IMG/VR virus record: IMGVR_UViG_3300042430_002694
Span: 62,001 to 126,000 of that record
Origin: a virus
Direction: 5' to 3' (one strand)
Length of the DNA stretch: 64,000 nucleotides
The stretch's first letter is position 1; each line of letters opens with the position of its first letter. Shown in pieces: positions 36,624-44,335 of this stretch. The translations under genes were made by a program, and so were the position numbers. The notes below the pieces were generated by a model. It had not been told where the DNA came from and searched no databases. It was given only the letters and a program-made list of their open reading frames with translations.

Positions 36624-39356
36624 ATGGCACATCCTCAACAGCAAGAATTTTGTAAAAAAATGAGTGAAGTATTTCCGCAGTATTTCACTGGAAAAAAGGT
36701 CCTAGATATCGGATCTCTTGATATTAATGGAAATAACCGATTCTTCTTAACCGATTGTAACTATATTGGATTAGATGTAGGTGAAGGTCCAAACGTAGAC
36801 GTTATTCAAGTCGCTCATCTATACGATGCACCAAACGAACAGTTTGATCTTATTATTTCAACTGAAGTATTTGAACACGACATGTTCTATGAGAAATCGC
36901 TACAGAATATTATCCGAATGCTAAAACCTGGAGGAGCATTCATTTTTACATGTGCTTCAACTGGTAGACCTGAACACGGAACTCGCAGATCAGACGGCAG
37001 TTCAGCCGCTCCACTGCTTGCGAATATTTCAGAAGAATGGTCTGACTATTATAAGAATTTAACTGAAGCGGCCATTCGTGAAGTTAAAGGTTTTGAGCAA
37101 GCATTTCCAGACGGAGTCTTTGAATATACAGCTCATCCTGGAGATCTCTATTTCTTTGGAGTAAAGGGCGGAATTAAGAATGACCAACTCTATAATAAGC
37201 CTACTCCAGAATCCATTATTATTTCCGAAGAATATAAGGATGACATTTTTGTTTTAGACACGTGGCCTAATACTCCAGAAAAAGAGCAGGACCTAATTGA
37301 GTGTATTTCAAAACTTAGAGAATTTGCAGGTATCCCAATCCTATTAGTATCTCACTATGCAATAAAGCCTGAAATTCAAAAATTGGTTGATTACTATATC
37401 TTTGATAAAGAAAATCCACTACTTTTAAATTCAGAATTTGAAGATCATTCAGTATCAAGCGGTAGATGGACCAGATTTGCAGATTATCAAGTTGACAATG
37501 CAATGCCGTACCATCATGATTATGCAATATGGACATCAATGACGATTGCTTTTAATTTCTGTAAATTCCTAGGAAAGAAAATGATTCACTTCATGGAATA
37601 CGATAACCTAATCGATACATTCCAATACAGACAAGCCTTCTTGGAAAAATCAAAATTGCATGATGCTATTATCTATGAATATCACGAAGGTTCAAGTGTA
37701 GACACTCAATTGTCGCCTTTCATGGCAACTTTCATCTTTTCGATAAAGACGGATATCGCCGTTAAGATGATGGATCAAATAAAAACAAAACGCGAATACT
37801 TTACAAATAAGCCAAAGGGCTGGCAGTTAGAGAGAGTATTTCTTGAATACTTAAGAAAATTTACAACTAACATAGGTCACACCGAGTATATTGCGAACTC
37901 AAACGAATTAAATACTCAAGCTGTTTGGAATAGAGACGGTATCTTAAGAGATGATGGTAAATTCCAAATCTATCCAGCTGCGAGTGATAATGGAAATTTA
38001 TACCTACACCTAATTTCAGGATTTCACGAAGAAAAAGCAGATAGCGACTATTTACTGGAAGTTAGATACGGTAAATTTGTAAAATTCGTAACCTTACAGA
38101 AAGACGGTTACTCATTAGTTGATCTAGGTAAATACCAAAAGGGATTAACGGCAACCGTTAATTATTTAGGAAAGAGCGTTTATTCTGAGTTTTTACAAAA
38201 CGACCTATCTGAATTTATCGTAATGAATCGATTAACCCTTTTCTCAGACGCAGAGAGTCCAACTGTTTATTATAATTTTATGGATGGAGCCTATGTTGAA
38301 ATCGAAACATCATCAAGTTTTAAGTACCCAGTTAAATTCATAAATAATGTAACTGGTTCAGAAGAATTTTTAACTACTCTAGGTAATAAAACTTGGGCAA
38401 AAACCTACTCTAAATACTTTAAAGATTGGAAAATTCAAATACTTGATCAGAACAGCGAAGTCATTGAAGAAATTAATTATAATATTGCTGGAAAGAAGGT
38501 TTATATTTCACTTGACTCTAAGGCGCTAGGTGATAATTTAGCATGGTTCCCTTACGTTGAAGAATTCAGAAAGAAACATAATTGTAAAGTTGTTTGCTCT
38601 ACTTTTTGGAATAACTTATTTGCTGAGCAATATCCGGAAATCGAATTAGTTGCACCCGGTTCCAGTATAACAGGCCTTTATGCAATGTATAAAATCGGAT
38701 GGTACAATAATAACGAAGTGTTCGATTCAGCAATGAATCCTAGAGATTTTAAGTTGGGTCCATTACAGAGAACTGCTGCTGATATTTTAGGATTAGACTA
38801 CACTGAAATCAAGCCTTTAATTAAAACATACGACCGATCTACTGTCACTAAAAAAGTAGGTTTAGGAATTCACGGAACTGCTCAAGCCAAATATTGGAAC
38901 AATCCAAATGGCTGGCAGGAGGTTACTGACTGGTTATTACAAAATGGATATGAACCAGTCATTATGTCAAGAGAACACGATGGATATATGGGAAATAGCC
39001 ATCCAATCGGAGCCGCTAAGTTACCGGAAGGTTCAATCGAGGAGGCTGTTAAAAACATATCTGAGTGTCAAGCATTCATTGGAATAAGCAGCGGCTTAAC
39101 TTGGTTAGCGTGGGCAGCAAACGTCCCAACCATTCAAGTATCTGGATTTACTGAACCCTACAACGAACCTGATAATGGAATTGTTAAATTAGCTGCCCCG
39201 GCTGGTGCATGCTCAGGCTGTGCCAATCGTTTGAGACTTGATGCCGGAGACTGGAATTGGTGCCCTGATCATAAAGGAACTAGTCGCCAATTTGAGTGTT
39301 CTAAATTGATAACTAGCGAACAAGTAATCGCTGAACTTAAGAAAATTCTCGTATAG
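36624..39356 (+). CDS. Methyltransferase fused to TibC/BAHT-type protein O-heptosyltransferase
   Basis: This is a 910-residue, three-part protein. Residues 1-175 are a type-11 SAM methyltransferase (KKVLDIGSLDING, ISTEVFEHD, MLKPGGAFIFTC). Residues about 185-470 form a GT-A-like region. Residues about 540-910 match the autotransporter strand-loop-strand O-heptosyltransferase (TibC/BAHT) family: an N-terminal beta region (YYNFMDGAYVEI), the donor-site stretches AKYWNNPNGWQEV and SSGLTWLAWAANVPTIQVSG, and a cysteine iron-finger (CSGC, then WCPDHKG, then FEC). In characterised members that finger binds ferric iron and the enzyme hyperglycosylates Ser in repetitive adhesins. The nearby Ser/Thr-rich fibre repeats are therefore obvious candidate substrates. 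Whether the sugar is a heptose here cannot be told. Confidence 0.85.
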   Translation: MAHPQQQEFCKKMSEVFPQYFTGKKVLDIGSLDINGNNRFFLTDCNYIGLDVGEGPNVDVIQVAHLYDAPNEQFDLIISTEVFEHDMFYEKSLQNIIRMLKPGGAFIFTCASTGRPEHGTRRSDGSSAAPLLANISEEWSDYYKNLTEAAIREVKGFEQAFPDGVFEYTAHPGDLYFFGVKGGIKNDQLYNKPTPESIIISEEYKDDIFVLDTWPNTPEKEQDLIECISKLREFAGIPILLVSHYAIKPEIQKLVDYYIFDKENPLLLNSEFEDHSVSSGRWTRFADYQVDNAMPYHHDYAIWTSMTIAFNFCKFLGKKMIHFMEYDNLIDTFQYRQAFLEKSKLHDAIIYEYHEGSSVDTQLSPFMATFIFSIKTDIAVKMMDQIKTKREYFTNKPKGWQLERVFLEYLRKFTTNIGHTEYIANSNELNTQAVWNRDGILRDDGKFQIYPAASDNGNLYLHLISGFHEEKADSDYLLEVRYGKFVKFVTLQKDGYSLVDLGKYQKGLTATVNYLGKSVYSEFLQNDLSEFIVMNRLTLFSDAESPTVYYNFMDGAYVEIETSSSFKYPVKFINNVTGSEEFLTTLGNKTWAKTYSKYFKDWKIQILDQNSEVIEEINYNIAGKKVYISLDSKALGDNLAWFPYVEEFRKKHNCKVVCSTFWNNLFAEQYPEIELVAPGSSITGLYAMYKIGWYNNNEVFDSAMNPRDFKLGPLQRTAADILGLDYTEIKPLIKTYDRSTVTKKVGLGIHGTAQAKYWNNPNGWQEVTDWLLQNGYEPVIMSREHDGYMGNSHPIGAAKLPEGSIEEAVKNISECQAFIGISSGLTWLAWAANVPTIQVSGFTEPYNEPDNGIVKLAAPAGACSGCANRLRLDAGDWNWCPDHKGTSRQFECSKLITSEQVIAELKKILV

Positions 39357-39366
39357 ATAATTCTAT

Positions 39367-39984
39367 ATGATACTTAATTCTAGACAGAACAGCTTTTTTA
39401 TAAACTTTCCAGCAGATTTCTTTAATTCTGCTGTACAGGAGAAGTACAGTAAATATTACAGAAATCTGCTGCTACCTTACAAGTCTCTTCCGGACTTTAT
39501 GGCATCCACTGTGCAAAGTGTAAACTTTCCAGGATTTAGTTCAGTTCTTCCTACTCAAACTAGGACACTTGGAAAAACTCAAGAATTACAGAGCTCAAAA
39601 CCAATAGCTGATCAATTTACTAGAGAGTTAAAGGTGACGTTTAAGTTAACAGACGCGTATTTGAATTACTTTATCTTTTTAGATAATGCTCTTAACTACT
39701 TGGACCCAGCCAATGTTTCTACTGAAAATACTGGAAGAAATTCATTAGGCCAAGCACTATCCGTGCCAGCAATGTCAAATGGAAATCACCCGTTCTTTCA
39801 GCCAATCAGGCTGACTCTTCTAAACAATGAAGGTTATGCAGTTTCTTCGATTATTTTCAATCGACCAATGCTAACGTCATTAAGTGAAATGAATTTATCT
39901 TATTCATCAATCACTCCACAATTCACAACGTTTACTGCAACGTTTAAGTATTACAATTTCGATTTAGAATTAGACTTTGATTAA
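39367..39984 (+). CDS. Putative tail tube protein (T4 gp19-like)
   Basis: This 205-residue protein has the layout of T4-like tube proteins: an N-terminal FFINFPADFF segment, a central STVQSVNFPGF strand, REL-x-VTFKLTDAYLNYFIF, and a C-terminal strand FTTFTATFKYYNF. T4 gp19 is shorter (about 163 residues), so the loop around 105-140 would be an insertion. It is immediately next to a convergent gp15-like gene, which fits a tail module. The match is from pattern memory, so a different tube-fold component of the tail or baseplate remains possible. Confidence 0.5.
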   Translation: MILNSRQNSFFINFPADFFNSAVQEKYSKYYRNLLLPYKSLPDFMASTVQSVNFPGFSSVLPTQTRTLGKTQELQSSKPIADQFTRELKVTFKLTDAYLNYFIFLDNALNYLDPANVSTENTGRNSLGQALSVPAMSNGNHPFFQPIRLTLLNNEGYAVSSIIFNRPMLTSLSEMNLSYSSITPQFTTFTATFKYYNFDLELDFD

Positions 39985-40727
39985 CTATTCTGATCAGTCC
40001 AACCGCTACCAACCGTTAAGTCTCCACCGTCAATTTTACGGTTTACGTTAATTCGCTCCATTACATTTGAGCTCTTACGTTTAGAGGTCTTTTCGAAGCT
40101 CGGTAAATAGGTCTCAACGTCAACTGAAAGAGTAATATTAATTTTGTTACTATCGGTTAAGCTGAATTTGTACTGTTTATCAATTGTTTCTGATGCAGGG
40201 AATTGCAGTTGAGCTGGAATCCTAACTCCATTGTATTGAAAGTAAACCACCCGGTTTGAGTAGTTAATTGTCAACATATTTTCAGCGATTTTAAATGCTT
40301 TATTTAAGTTATCACATATAATCTTTACATCGAACTTAACCGCTAATGGAATAGAGAAGAGTTGAGCAGAGTATCCAGTTAAGATATTTTGATCGTTTGA
40401 TCCACGTTCAGTTTCAGTAAAACTACCTCTAACAAATTTGTTAGTCATGTCAGATGATTTTACCTGGAAACTAGAAAGAGTAACGATTCCTCTAGGGATA
40501 ATGTCATAGGTTCCTTCAGCTACCGGAATTCGGCAGTTATCCGGAAGTCCAATATAGAAATCCTTTAGGAATCCCTCGTCAGTTCCGTAATTATAAACGA
40601 ATGGAACCTTGAAAGTGTCCTTGTGATCTTCACGGGATAAGCTCATTTCCATTTCACCATTAAGCAGATCAAGCAGAGCAATGGTTAAATTTCTTAAGAA
40701 AATGTCATCAGTATTAAGTGTCTTCAT
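39981..40727 (-). CDS. Tail sheath stabiliser / tail completion protein (T4 gp15-like)
   Basis: This is a 248-residue protein whose pattern follows T4 gp15: an N-terminal helix (DIFLRNLTIALLDLLNGEMEM), then FKVPFVYNYG, an IPRGIVTLSSFQV strand, a QNILTGY segment, and a central IPLAVKFDVKIICDNLNKAF helix-strand unit followed by a beta-strand ending LSVDVETYLP. gp15 caps the tail and links it to the head in T4. It lies convergent to the tube-like gene, sharing TTAA at the stops. A motif-like AATAAATAACTG lies only one base before the start codon, too close for a normal leader. Confidence 0.65.
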   Translation of the reverse strand: MKTLNTDDIFLRNLTIALLDLLNGEMEMSLSREDHKDTFKVPFVYNYGTDEGFLKDFYIGLPDNCRIPVAEGTYDIIPRGIVTLSSFQVKSSDMTNKFVRGSFTETERGSNDQNILTGYSAQLFSIPLAVKFDVKIICDNLNKAFKIAENMLTINYSNRVVYFQYNGVRIPAQLQFPASETIDKQYKFSLTDSNKINITLSVDVETYLPSFEKTSKRKSSNVMERINVNRKIDGGDLTVGSGWTDQNS

Positions 40728-40750
40728 ACAGTTATTTATTTAGAGTATGA

Positions 40751-41014
40751 TTACGGTATCATTATTGAACTATCTGTCCAAGCCGAGGTTGCCAAGATAG
40801 GTACGATTTGCGAAAACGTGTACTCCTGTGATCGGCTAGTTAATGCCGTAACTGATGAAGGCATCGGCAAGTCGTATTTTACAAAAGTCAAAGTCCCGTT
40901 AACTGACTTTCGAACGGTGTCCGCTGAAGTTTCAAATACTTGATCAAAATCAATTGTTGATAGTTCGCTAACATTAAAGATAACAAATCTTCGGTCTTCG
41001 TATTGTTCTGCCAT
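40751..41014 (-). CDS. Small conserved-looking virion protein (87 residues)
   Basis: This protein begins MAEQYEDRRFVIFNVSEL and contains TSADTVRKSVNGTLTFVKYD, a compact beta pattern, and ends with a hydrophobic tail. It sits 23 bases before the gp15-like gene on the same strand and is probably co-transcribed with it. The sequence looks like a small tail or head accessory protein of T4-like phages, but I cannot assign a function. Confidence 0.6.
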   Translation of the reverse strand: MAEQYEDRRFVIFNVSELSTIDFDQVFETSADTVRKSVNGTLTFVKYDLPMPSSVTALTSRSQEYTFSQIVPILATSAWTDSSIMIP

Positions 41015-41051
41015 TATTGTTTTATTTTATTTTTTTATTTTTAGTTGTGTA

Positions 41052-42032
41052 TTAAAGTCCAAATCTAGCCTTTGTTGTGTTATAGTTTTGAGTTATTTCA
41101 TTTTGAGTTAATGCTCTATTATAAACTTTAAATATAGCACATTCCATTGGCATTTGAAATGATGTTTCAGTAGCCCTCCATATTGCGATTCTACCGTTAC
41201 CACTATTAAAGTTTCTAACACTAGCATTTTCAGAAGATAATTGTTGCGATAGTGTTTGAGAAGCCCCGTTAATATAAATTTTATTGTTGGTGTATGCAAC
41301 ATCACTTCGCATTTCAAAAGTATAATGTTTCCAATTATTAACTAAGCCTAATGCCGAAACTGCGGATGCTGATATACCATAAACATCGCTTGCTGCCGTA
41401 TTGAATCCTAAAGTACCGCTACCGCACCAAACATCATAACGGTCCCAACCGAAGAACATTCTACCGCTGTATGCCGCTCCGATTTTACACCACATCTCTA
41501 CGGTAGTCGTAGTCCCTAAGCCTGGTGCAATAAAATCAGCATAGTCATTTGTCCCATCAAAAACAATTGTACCGCTATTTGCGGAACTAAACGTAGGGCC
41601 GTTTGTCAATATTCCATTTGAATTATTTCCACTTACATCATACCAAGTAGTTCCGGTGGTTGGGTATGACGGTAAAAAACCAGCGTCTAAATTCAAAACT
41701 AACCCACTAGTAACTATTCCCTCATAGTTCGACTTAACCACGATTTTATCTGTTTGCCCAGCAAAATAGGCTAGGCATTGAGCAACTGTCGTATAACTAG
41801 CTCCAGCAATTTGGTTAGTACGTTCAATTAATTTAGCATCATTCTCTGGGCAGTAAATACTTGGTCCCTGTGATGCTTTATTCAAGTAGATCGTATAACC
41901 TCCAGTCGGTGGATCGATACCATTAAAAAAGGTCGACCCGTAATCGGCTGTATTATTGCCGATCAGCATATTGCCTTTTCTGAGGCAACCTACTGGTGTC
42001 GCACCTACTGAATATTTTATTAGATTTGGCAT
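41052..42032 (-). CDS. LamG/jelly-roll domain virion protein (one lectin domain)
   Basis: This is a 326-residue protein. Residues 1-105 form an N-terminal domain shared with the paralogue at 42147 (IKYSVGATPVGCLRKGNM, DYGSTFFNG, PPTGGYTIYLNKASQGPSI). From about 108 follows a LamG-type concanavalin A-like domain: GLVLNLDAGFLPSYPTTGTT, WYDVSGNNSNG, FDGTNDYADF, VEMWCKIG and WKHYTFEMR. The domain commonly binds glycans or acts as a beta-sandwich spacer. It may be a head or tail surface decoration or adhesin. Start chosen at the ATG at 42032. Confidence 0.7.
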   Translation of the reverse strand: MPNLIKYSVGATPVGCLRKGNMLIGNNTADYGSTFFNGIDPPTGGYTIYLNKASQGPSIYCPENDAKLIERTNQIAGASYTTVAQCLAYFAGQTDKIVVKSNYEGIVTSGLVLNLDAGFLPSYPTTGTTWYDVSGNNSNGILTNGPTFSSANSGTIVFDGTNDYADFIAPGLGTTTTVEMWCKIGAAYSGRMFFGWDRYDVWCGSGTLGFNTAASDVYGISASAVSALGLVNNWKHYTFEMRSDVAYTNNKIYINGASQTLSQQLSSENASVRNFNSGNGRIAIWRATETSFQMPMECAIFKVYNRALTQNEITQNYNTTKARFGL

Positions 42033-42045
42033 TTATTATAAATGA

Positions 42046-42141
42046 TTATTTGTCTTTAGTACCACAAATCGAACACAAACCTTGATTATCCAATGGCCCG
42101 TTTGTTTCACATTCTGCACAATTTCCATATACTTGTTCCAT
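42046..42141 (-). CDS. 31-residue zinc-ribbon microprotein
   Basis: This short frame runs from the ATG at 42141 to the TAA at 42046 and fits between two LamG genes with gaps of 13 and 5 bases. It encodes MEQVYGNCAEC, then LCSICGTKDK at the end: two CxxC knuckles 11 residues apart, the spacing of a rubredoxin-like zinc ribbon. Phage genes often encode such tiny zinc proteins. It is too short for routine gene finders. Support is the exact packing in the operon and the paired Cys motifs. Confidence 0.6.
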   Translation of the reverse strand: MEQVYGNCAECETNGPLDNQGLCSICGTKDK

Positions 42142-42146
42142 CTTTA

Positions 42147-43778
42147 TTACATTCTATTTTTTACTGCTGCATAATTAAGAGAGACCTCGTCTTGAGATAT
42201 GGTTCTTTCGTATATTCTGCATACTTGAATTTCCATTAAATCGGCTGAGTAATAGTCAAAAAATCTGATAATCGAGTCTCCTGCGGTTTTAGGATTTGAG
42301 GCGCCGACTGTGTTTGTTAAAACGCCATTTATGTAAGTTTTAACGGTGCCTCCTTCTTTTGTTACAACGATATGATAATAAGTATTTAGGTCAAACTCAT
42401 CATTAGCTGAGTTCTTTCCAAAATTAGGACCGTTGAATCCTGGAGCGTATTGCCAGTGTATTAGTCTAGCTGACGGAAATCTCCAAACGCCCGGTGATCG
42501 ATCTGAGCCTGCGCTGAAATAACCGAAAAATTGTTCCCAACTGCCAGTGTATCCGTTTGGATAGGTCGCTGAGCCTTTAAACATTAGCAGAAGTTCTACC
42601 GAATGATAGTCATTGTTTAGAATTGGGGAAGATGCAACATCAGCGTCATTTCCATTACTCCATAAGGAATAGTAGTTATTTTTACTCTTTTGTATATTGC
42701 AATTAGTAACAGAGTACTCACTTTGAGTCATATCGTACCAAGTAGAACCGGTTCCGGGATAAGAAACAATATTTGCACCATCTACGGATAAGACTAATCC
42801 GTCTAGCGCAATATTTCCACCGTAATAGTTTTGAAATACTTCAGTTTCCTCTAGTTGCCTATCGTATATTGAGTAGTTAGCCCCGTATCCCATTAAGCTT
42901 CTATATACGTCATCATATCGCCTAGAAATTAATACAGAATTATTGTTCGTGAAATCACCGACTCCTCCATCAAAGTTTTCATATTGAGAGTGGTTGAGAT
43001 AGAGAAGTTTCCTACCATTTTCATATATAGCGGTGAAGAAATACCAGCGGTCTATTGTTAACGGATCACTATATAGGAAATGAACGTTATTTGGATTACT
43101 ATTTCCATTAGTTTCAAAGTAAATTCGATTATCGTTACTTAACCAAACATCCCAACTATTAGAGTACCAATGGCCCTTTCCTATAATACCAGCAGCAGCG
43201 CTTGCTCTAGATTTATGATCTCTAATGTTTATAAATCCACAAACTGAAAATTGACTGTCTCTAGTAAATTGAAAAGTTTTATTTGTATCAACATAGTCAT
43301 CGATCCCATCAAATTCAAAATACCCATTCGAATTCCATATTGGGCCATTATAAATTACTCCATTTGAACTATTTCCGCTTATGTCATACCAAGTAGTTCC
43401 AGTTTTAGGATATGACGCTGTAAAACTTGAGTCTAACTTTAAAAGTAAACCAGAGGTCGCAATATCAGGATACGCTAAATCGACTATTATCTTATCCGAT
43501 TGCGAGGCTAAATAGCTAAAGCACTGACTTGTTGTTGTGTAATTTGCTCCAGCGATTTGATTAGTTAATCTAATCAGTTCAGCATCAGTTCGAGGGCAGT
43601 GTATGCTTGGACCAGAAGTTGCCTTATTAACGTAAATCGTGTATCCGCCAGCCGGTGGATTAACTCCCGAATAAAAGGACGTCCCGTAATCTTGCTGCCC
43701 GACCGCGAGTAACATATTGCCCTTTCTAAGGCAACCTGCTGGGGTTGAGCCAGTAGAATACTTTACTCCATTTGCCAT
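42147..43778 (-). CDS. LamG-domain virion protein with two lectin-like domains
   Basis: This is a 543-residue paralogue of the 326-residue gene at 41052. The N-terminal 105 residues match closely (YSTGSTPAGCLRKGNM, PPAGGYTIYVNKATSGPSI). The first LamG domain (residues about 109-330) has WYDISGNSSNG and FDGIDDYVDT; a second, more divergent one (about 331-540) has WYDMTQSEYSV and SVELLLMFKG. The shared N-terminus suggests a common docking module with different tips. A late-promoter-like motif lies at 43798-43810, 24 bases before the ATG. A duplication that also gained one LamG domain is the simplest history. Confidence 0.7.
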   Translation of the reverse strand: MANGVKYSTGSTPAGCLRKGNMLLAVGQQDYGTSFYSGVNPPAGGYTIYVNKATSGPSIHCPRTDAELIRLTNQIAGANYTTTSQCFSYLASQSDKIIVDLAYPDIATSGLLLKLDSSFTASYPKTGTTWYDISGNSSNGVIYNGPIWNSNGYFEFDGIDDYVDTNKTFQFTRDSQFSVCGFINIRDHKSRASAAAGIIGKGHWYSNSWDVWLSNDNRIYFETNGNSNPNNVHFLYSDPLTIDRWYFFTAIYENGRKLLYLNHSQYENFDGGVGDFTNNNSVLISRRYDDVYRSLMGYGANYSIYDRQLEETEVFQNYYGGNIALDGLVLSVDGANIVSYPGTGSTWYDMTQSEYSVTNCNIQKSKNNYYSLWSNGNDADVASSPILNNDYHSVELLLMFKGSATYPNGYTGSWEQFFGYFSAGSDRSPGVWRFPSARLIHWQYAPGFNGPNFGKNSANDEFDLNTYYHIVVTKEGGTVKTYINGVLTNTVGASNPKTAGDSIIRFFDYYSADLMEIQVCRIYERTISQDEVSLNYAAVKNRM

Positions 43779-43797
43779 TTATTGTAAAACTGAATTT

Positions 43798-43810
43798 CTA
43801 ATTATTTATC
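43798..43810 (-). promoter_or_regulatory. Late-promoter-like motif (GATAAATAATTAG)
   Basis: On the minus strand, with the core 24 bases upstream of the ATG at 43778. It lies just beyond the tmRNA terminator and would start the minus-strand LamG/gp15 transcript. Confidence 0.6.
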
Positions 43811-43834
43811 AGACATTATTCAATTCTACCATTA

Positions 43835-43866
43835 CCAAAAAAGCCAATCCCTAGAGACTGGCTTTT
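43835..43866 (-). terminator. Intrinsic terminator of the tmRNA
   Basis: Read on the minus strand: AAAAGCCAGTC, a six-base loop, then GATTGGCTTTTTT. An 11-bp stem with one G-U pair is followed by a T run, 7 bases past the tmRNA CCA end. Confidence 0.8.
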
Positions 43867-44074
43867 ACGAAGTGGTGGAGATGGAGGGATTCGAACCCTC
43901 GTCCAAAAAACCTCTAATTAGACCTTCGTTTACACGCTTAGTCCCATTTTCTAACTGGACCAAATATCTTATTCTTTAACGACTTAAAGCTAAAGTCGGT
44001 AACGGTTCGACTTGGCCGTTACGCCATGCTGGTTTTGCAACTTTGGGTTAGTCAAGCAGTTGCCGCTTGGTCAC

Positions 44075-44149
44075 TTATGCAGCTAAAAGCTCTTCAGTAA
44101 CAGGAGCGTTAACGCTTTCGTTAACTAGACTCCAGAAATTAGTGTTGCC
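44075..44149 (-). other. tmRNA tag reading frame (24 residues plus TAA)
   Basis: The tag starts GNTNFWSL, continues VNESVN and ends APVTEELLAA before TAA. The Ala-Ala ending fits recognition by ClpXP-type proteases. The Gly start position is inferred by analogy with other tmRNAs. Confidence 0.7.
44108..44125 (-). other. Perfect hairpin inside the tmRNA tag frame
   Basis: The sequence GTTAACG-AAAG-CGTTAAC makes a 7-bp stem with a 4-base loop within the tag codons VNESVN, so the tag may be lengthened by an inserted structural element. Confidence 0.7.
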
Positions 44150-44260
44150 ACTTATAGTTTTAATACATTTTAACGAGTCTTAGCATCTTCCTCGGCGTGC
44201 AGGTGTAACCGATAATTCCTGTCAAATCCGGTCATCCCCATAATAATGTTATTATACTCC

Positions 44261-44270
44261 TTTATTTATC
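44261..44270 (-). promoter_or_regulatory. Late-promoter-like motif upstream of tmRNA
   Basis: On the minus strand this reads GATAAATAAA, with the core 23 bases before the mature 5' end. A TATAAT box follows nearer the start, so two promoter types may act here. Confidence 0.5.
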
Positions 44271-44304
44271 AAAAGGCTTCCCTTCATAAACGTTTTACTC
44301 AACT

Positions 44305-44321
44305 GATAAATAACCTAAAAG
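44305..44321 (+). promoter_or_regulatory. Late-promoter-like motif (GATAAATAACCTAAAAG)
   Basis: The core ends 23 bases before the ATG of the baseplate wedge gene at 44336. It is divergent from the tmRNA copy, so the interval 44240-44335 is a two-way promoter region. Confidence 0.65.
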
Positions 44322-44335
44322 AAGTCACACTTTAA

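Larger units (their letters stand above)
43873..44239 (-). ncRNA. ssrA: Phage-encoded tmRNA
   Basis: The 5' end GGGGATG pairs with CATCTCC before an encoded ACCA at 43876-43873, forming a tRNA-like acceptor arm (one G-U). The 5' segment continues ACCGGATTTGACAGG and the 3' end has GAGGGTTCGAATCCCTC, the conserved T-arm with TTCGAAT. The RNA is 367 nt, in the usual tmRNA range. The tag frame inferred from 44149 to 44075 starts on Gly (GGC after ATAAGT), begins GNTNF and ends TEELLAA before TAA; its 24 residues are much longer than the usual 8-12. Inverted repeats downstream (CCAAGCGGCAACTGCTTG; AACGGCC-type stems) are candidate pseudoknots. A GATAAATAAA motif and TATAAT precede it, and a terminator follows. 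Gly resume codons are typical of Bacteroidota tmRNAs. Confidence 0.9.

Noticed and set aside
40729-40740. Late-promoter motif before the gp15-like gene
   Set aside because: It ends one base before the start codon, leaving no room for a transcript start upstream of the ATG; kept only as a resemblance.
43873-43920. Separate tRNA gene
   Set aside because: The tRNA-like 3' end pairs with the 5' end 360 bases away, as in tmRNA.
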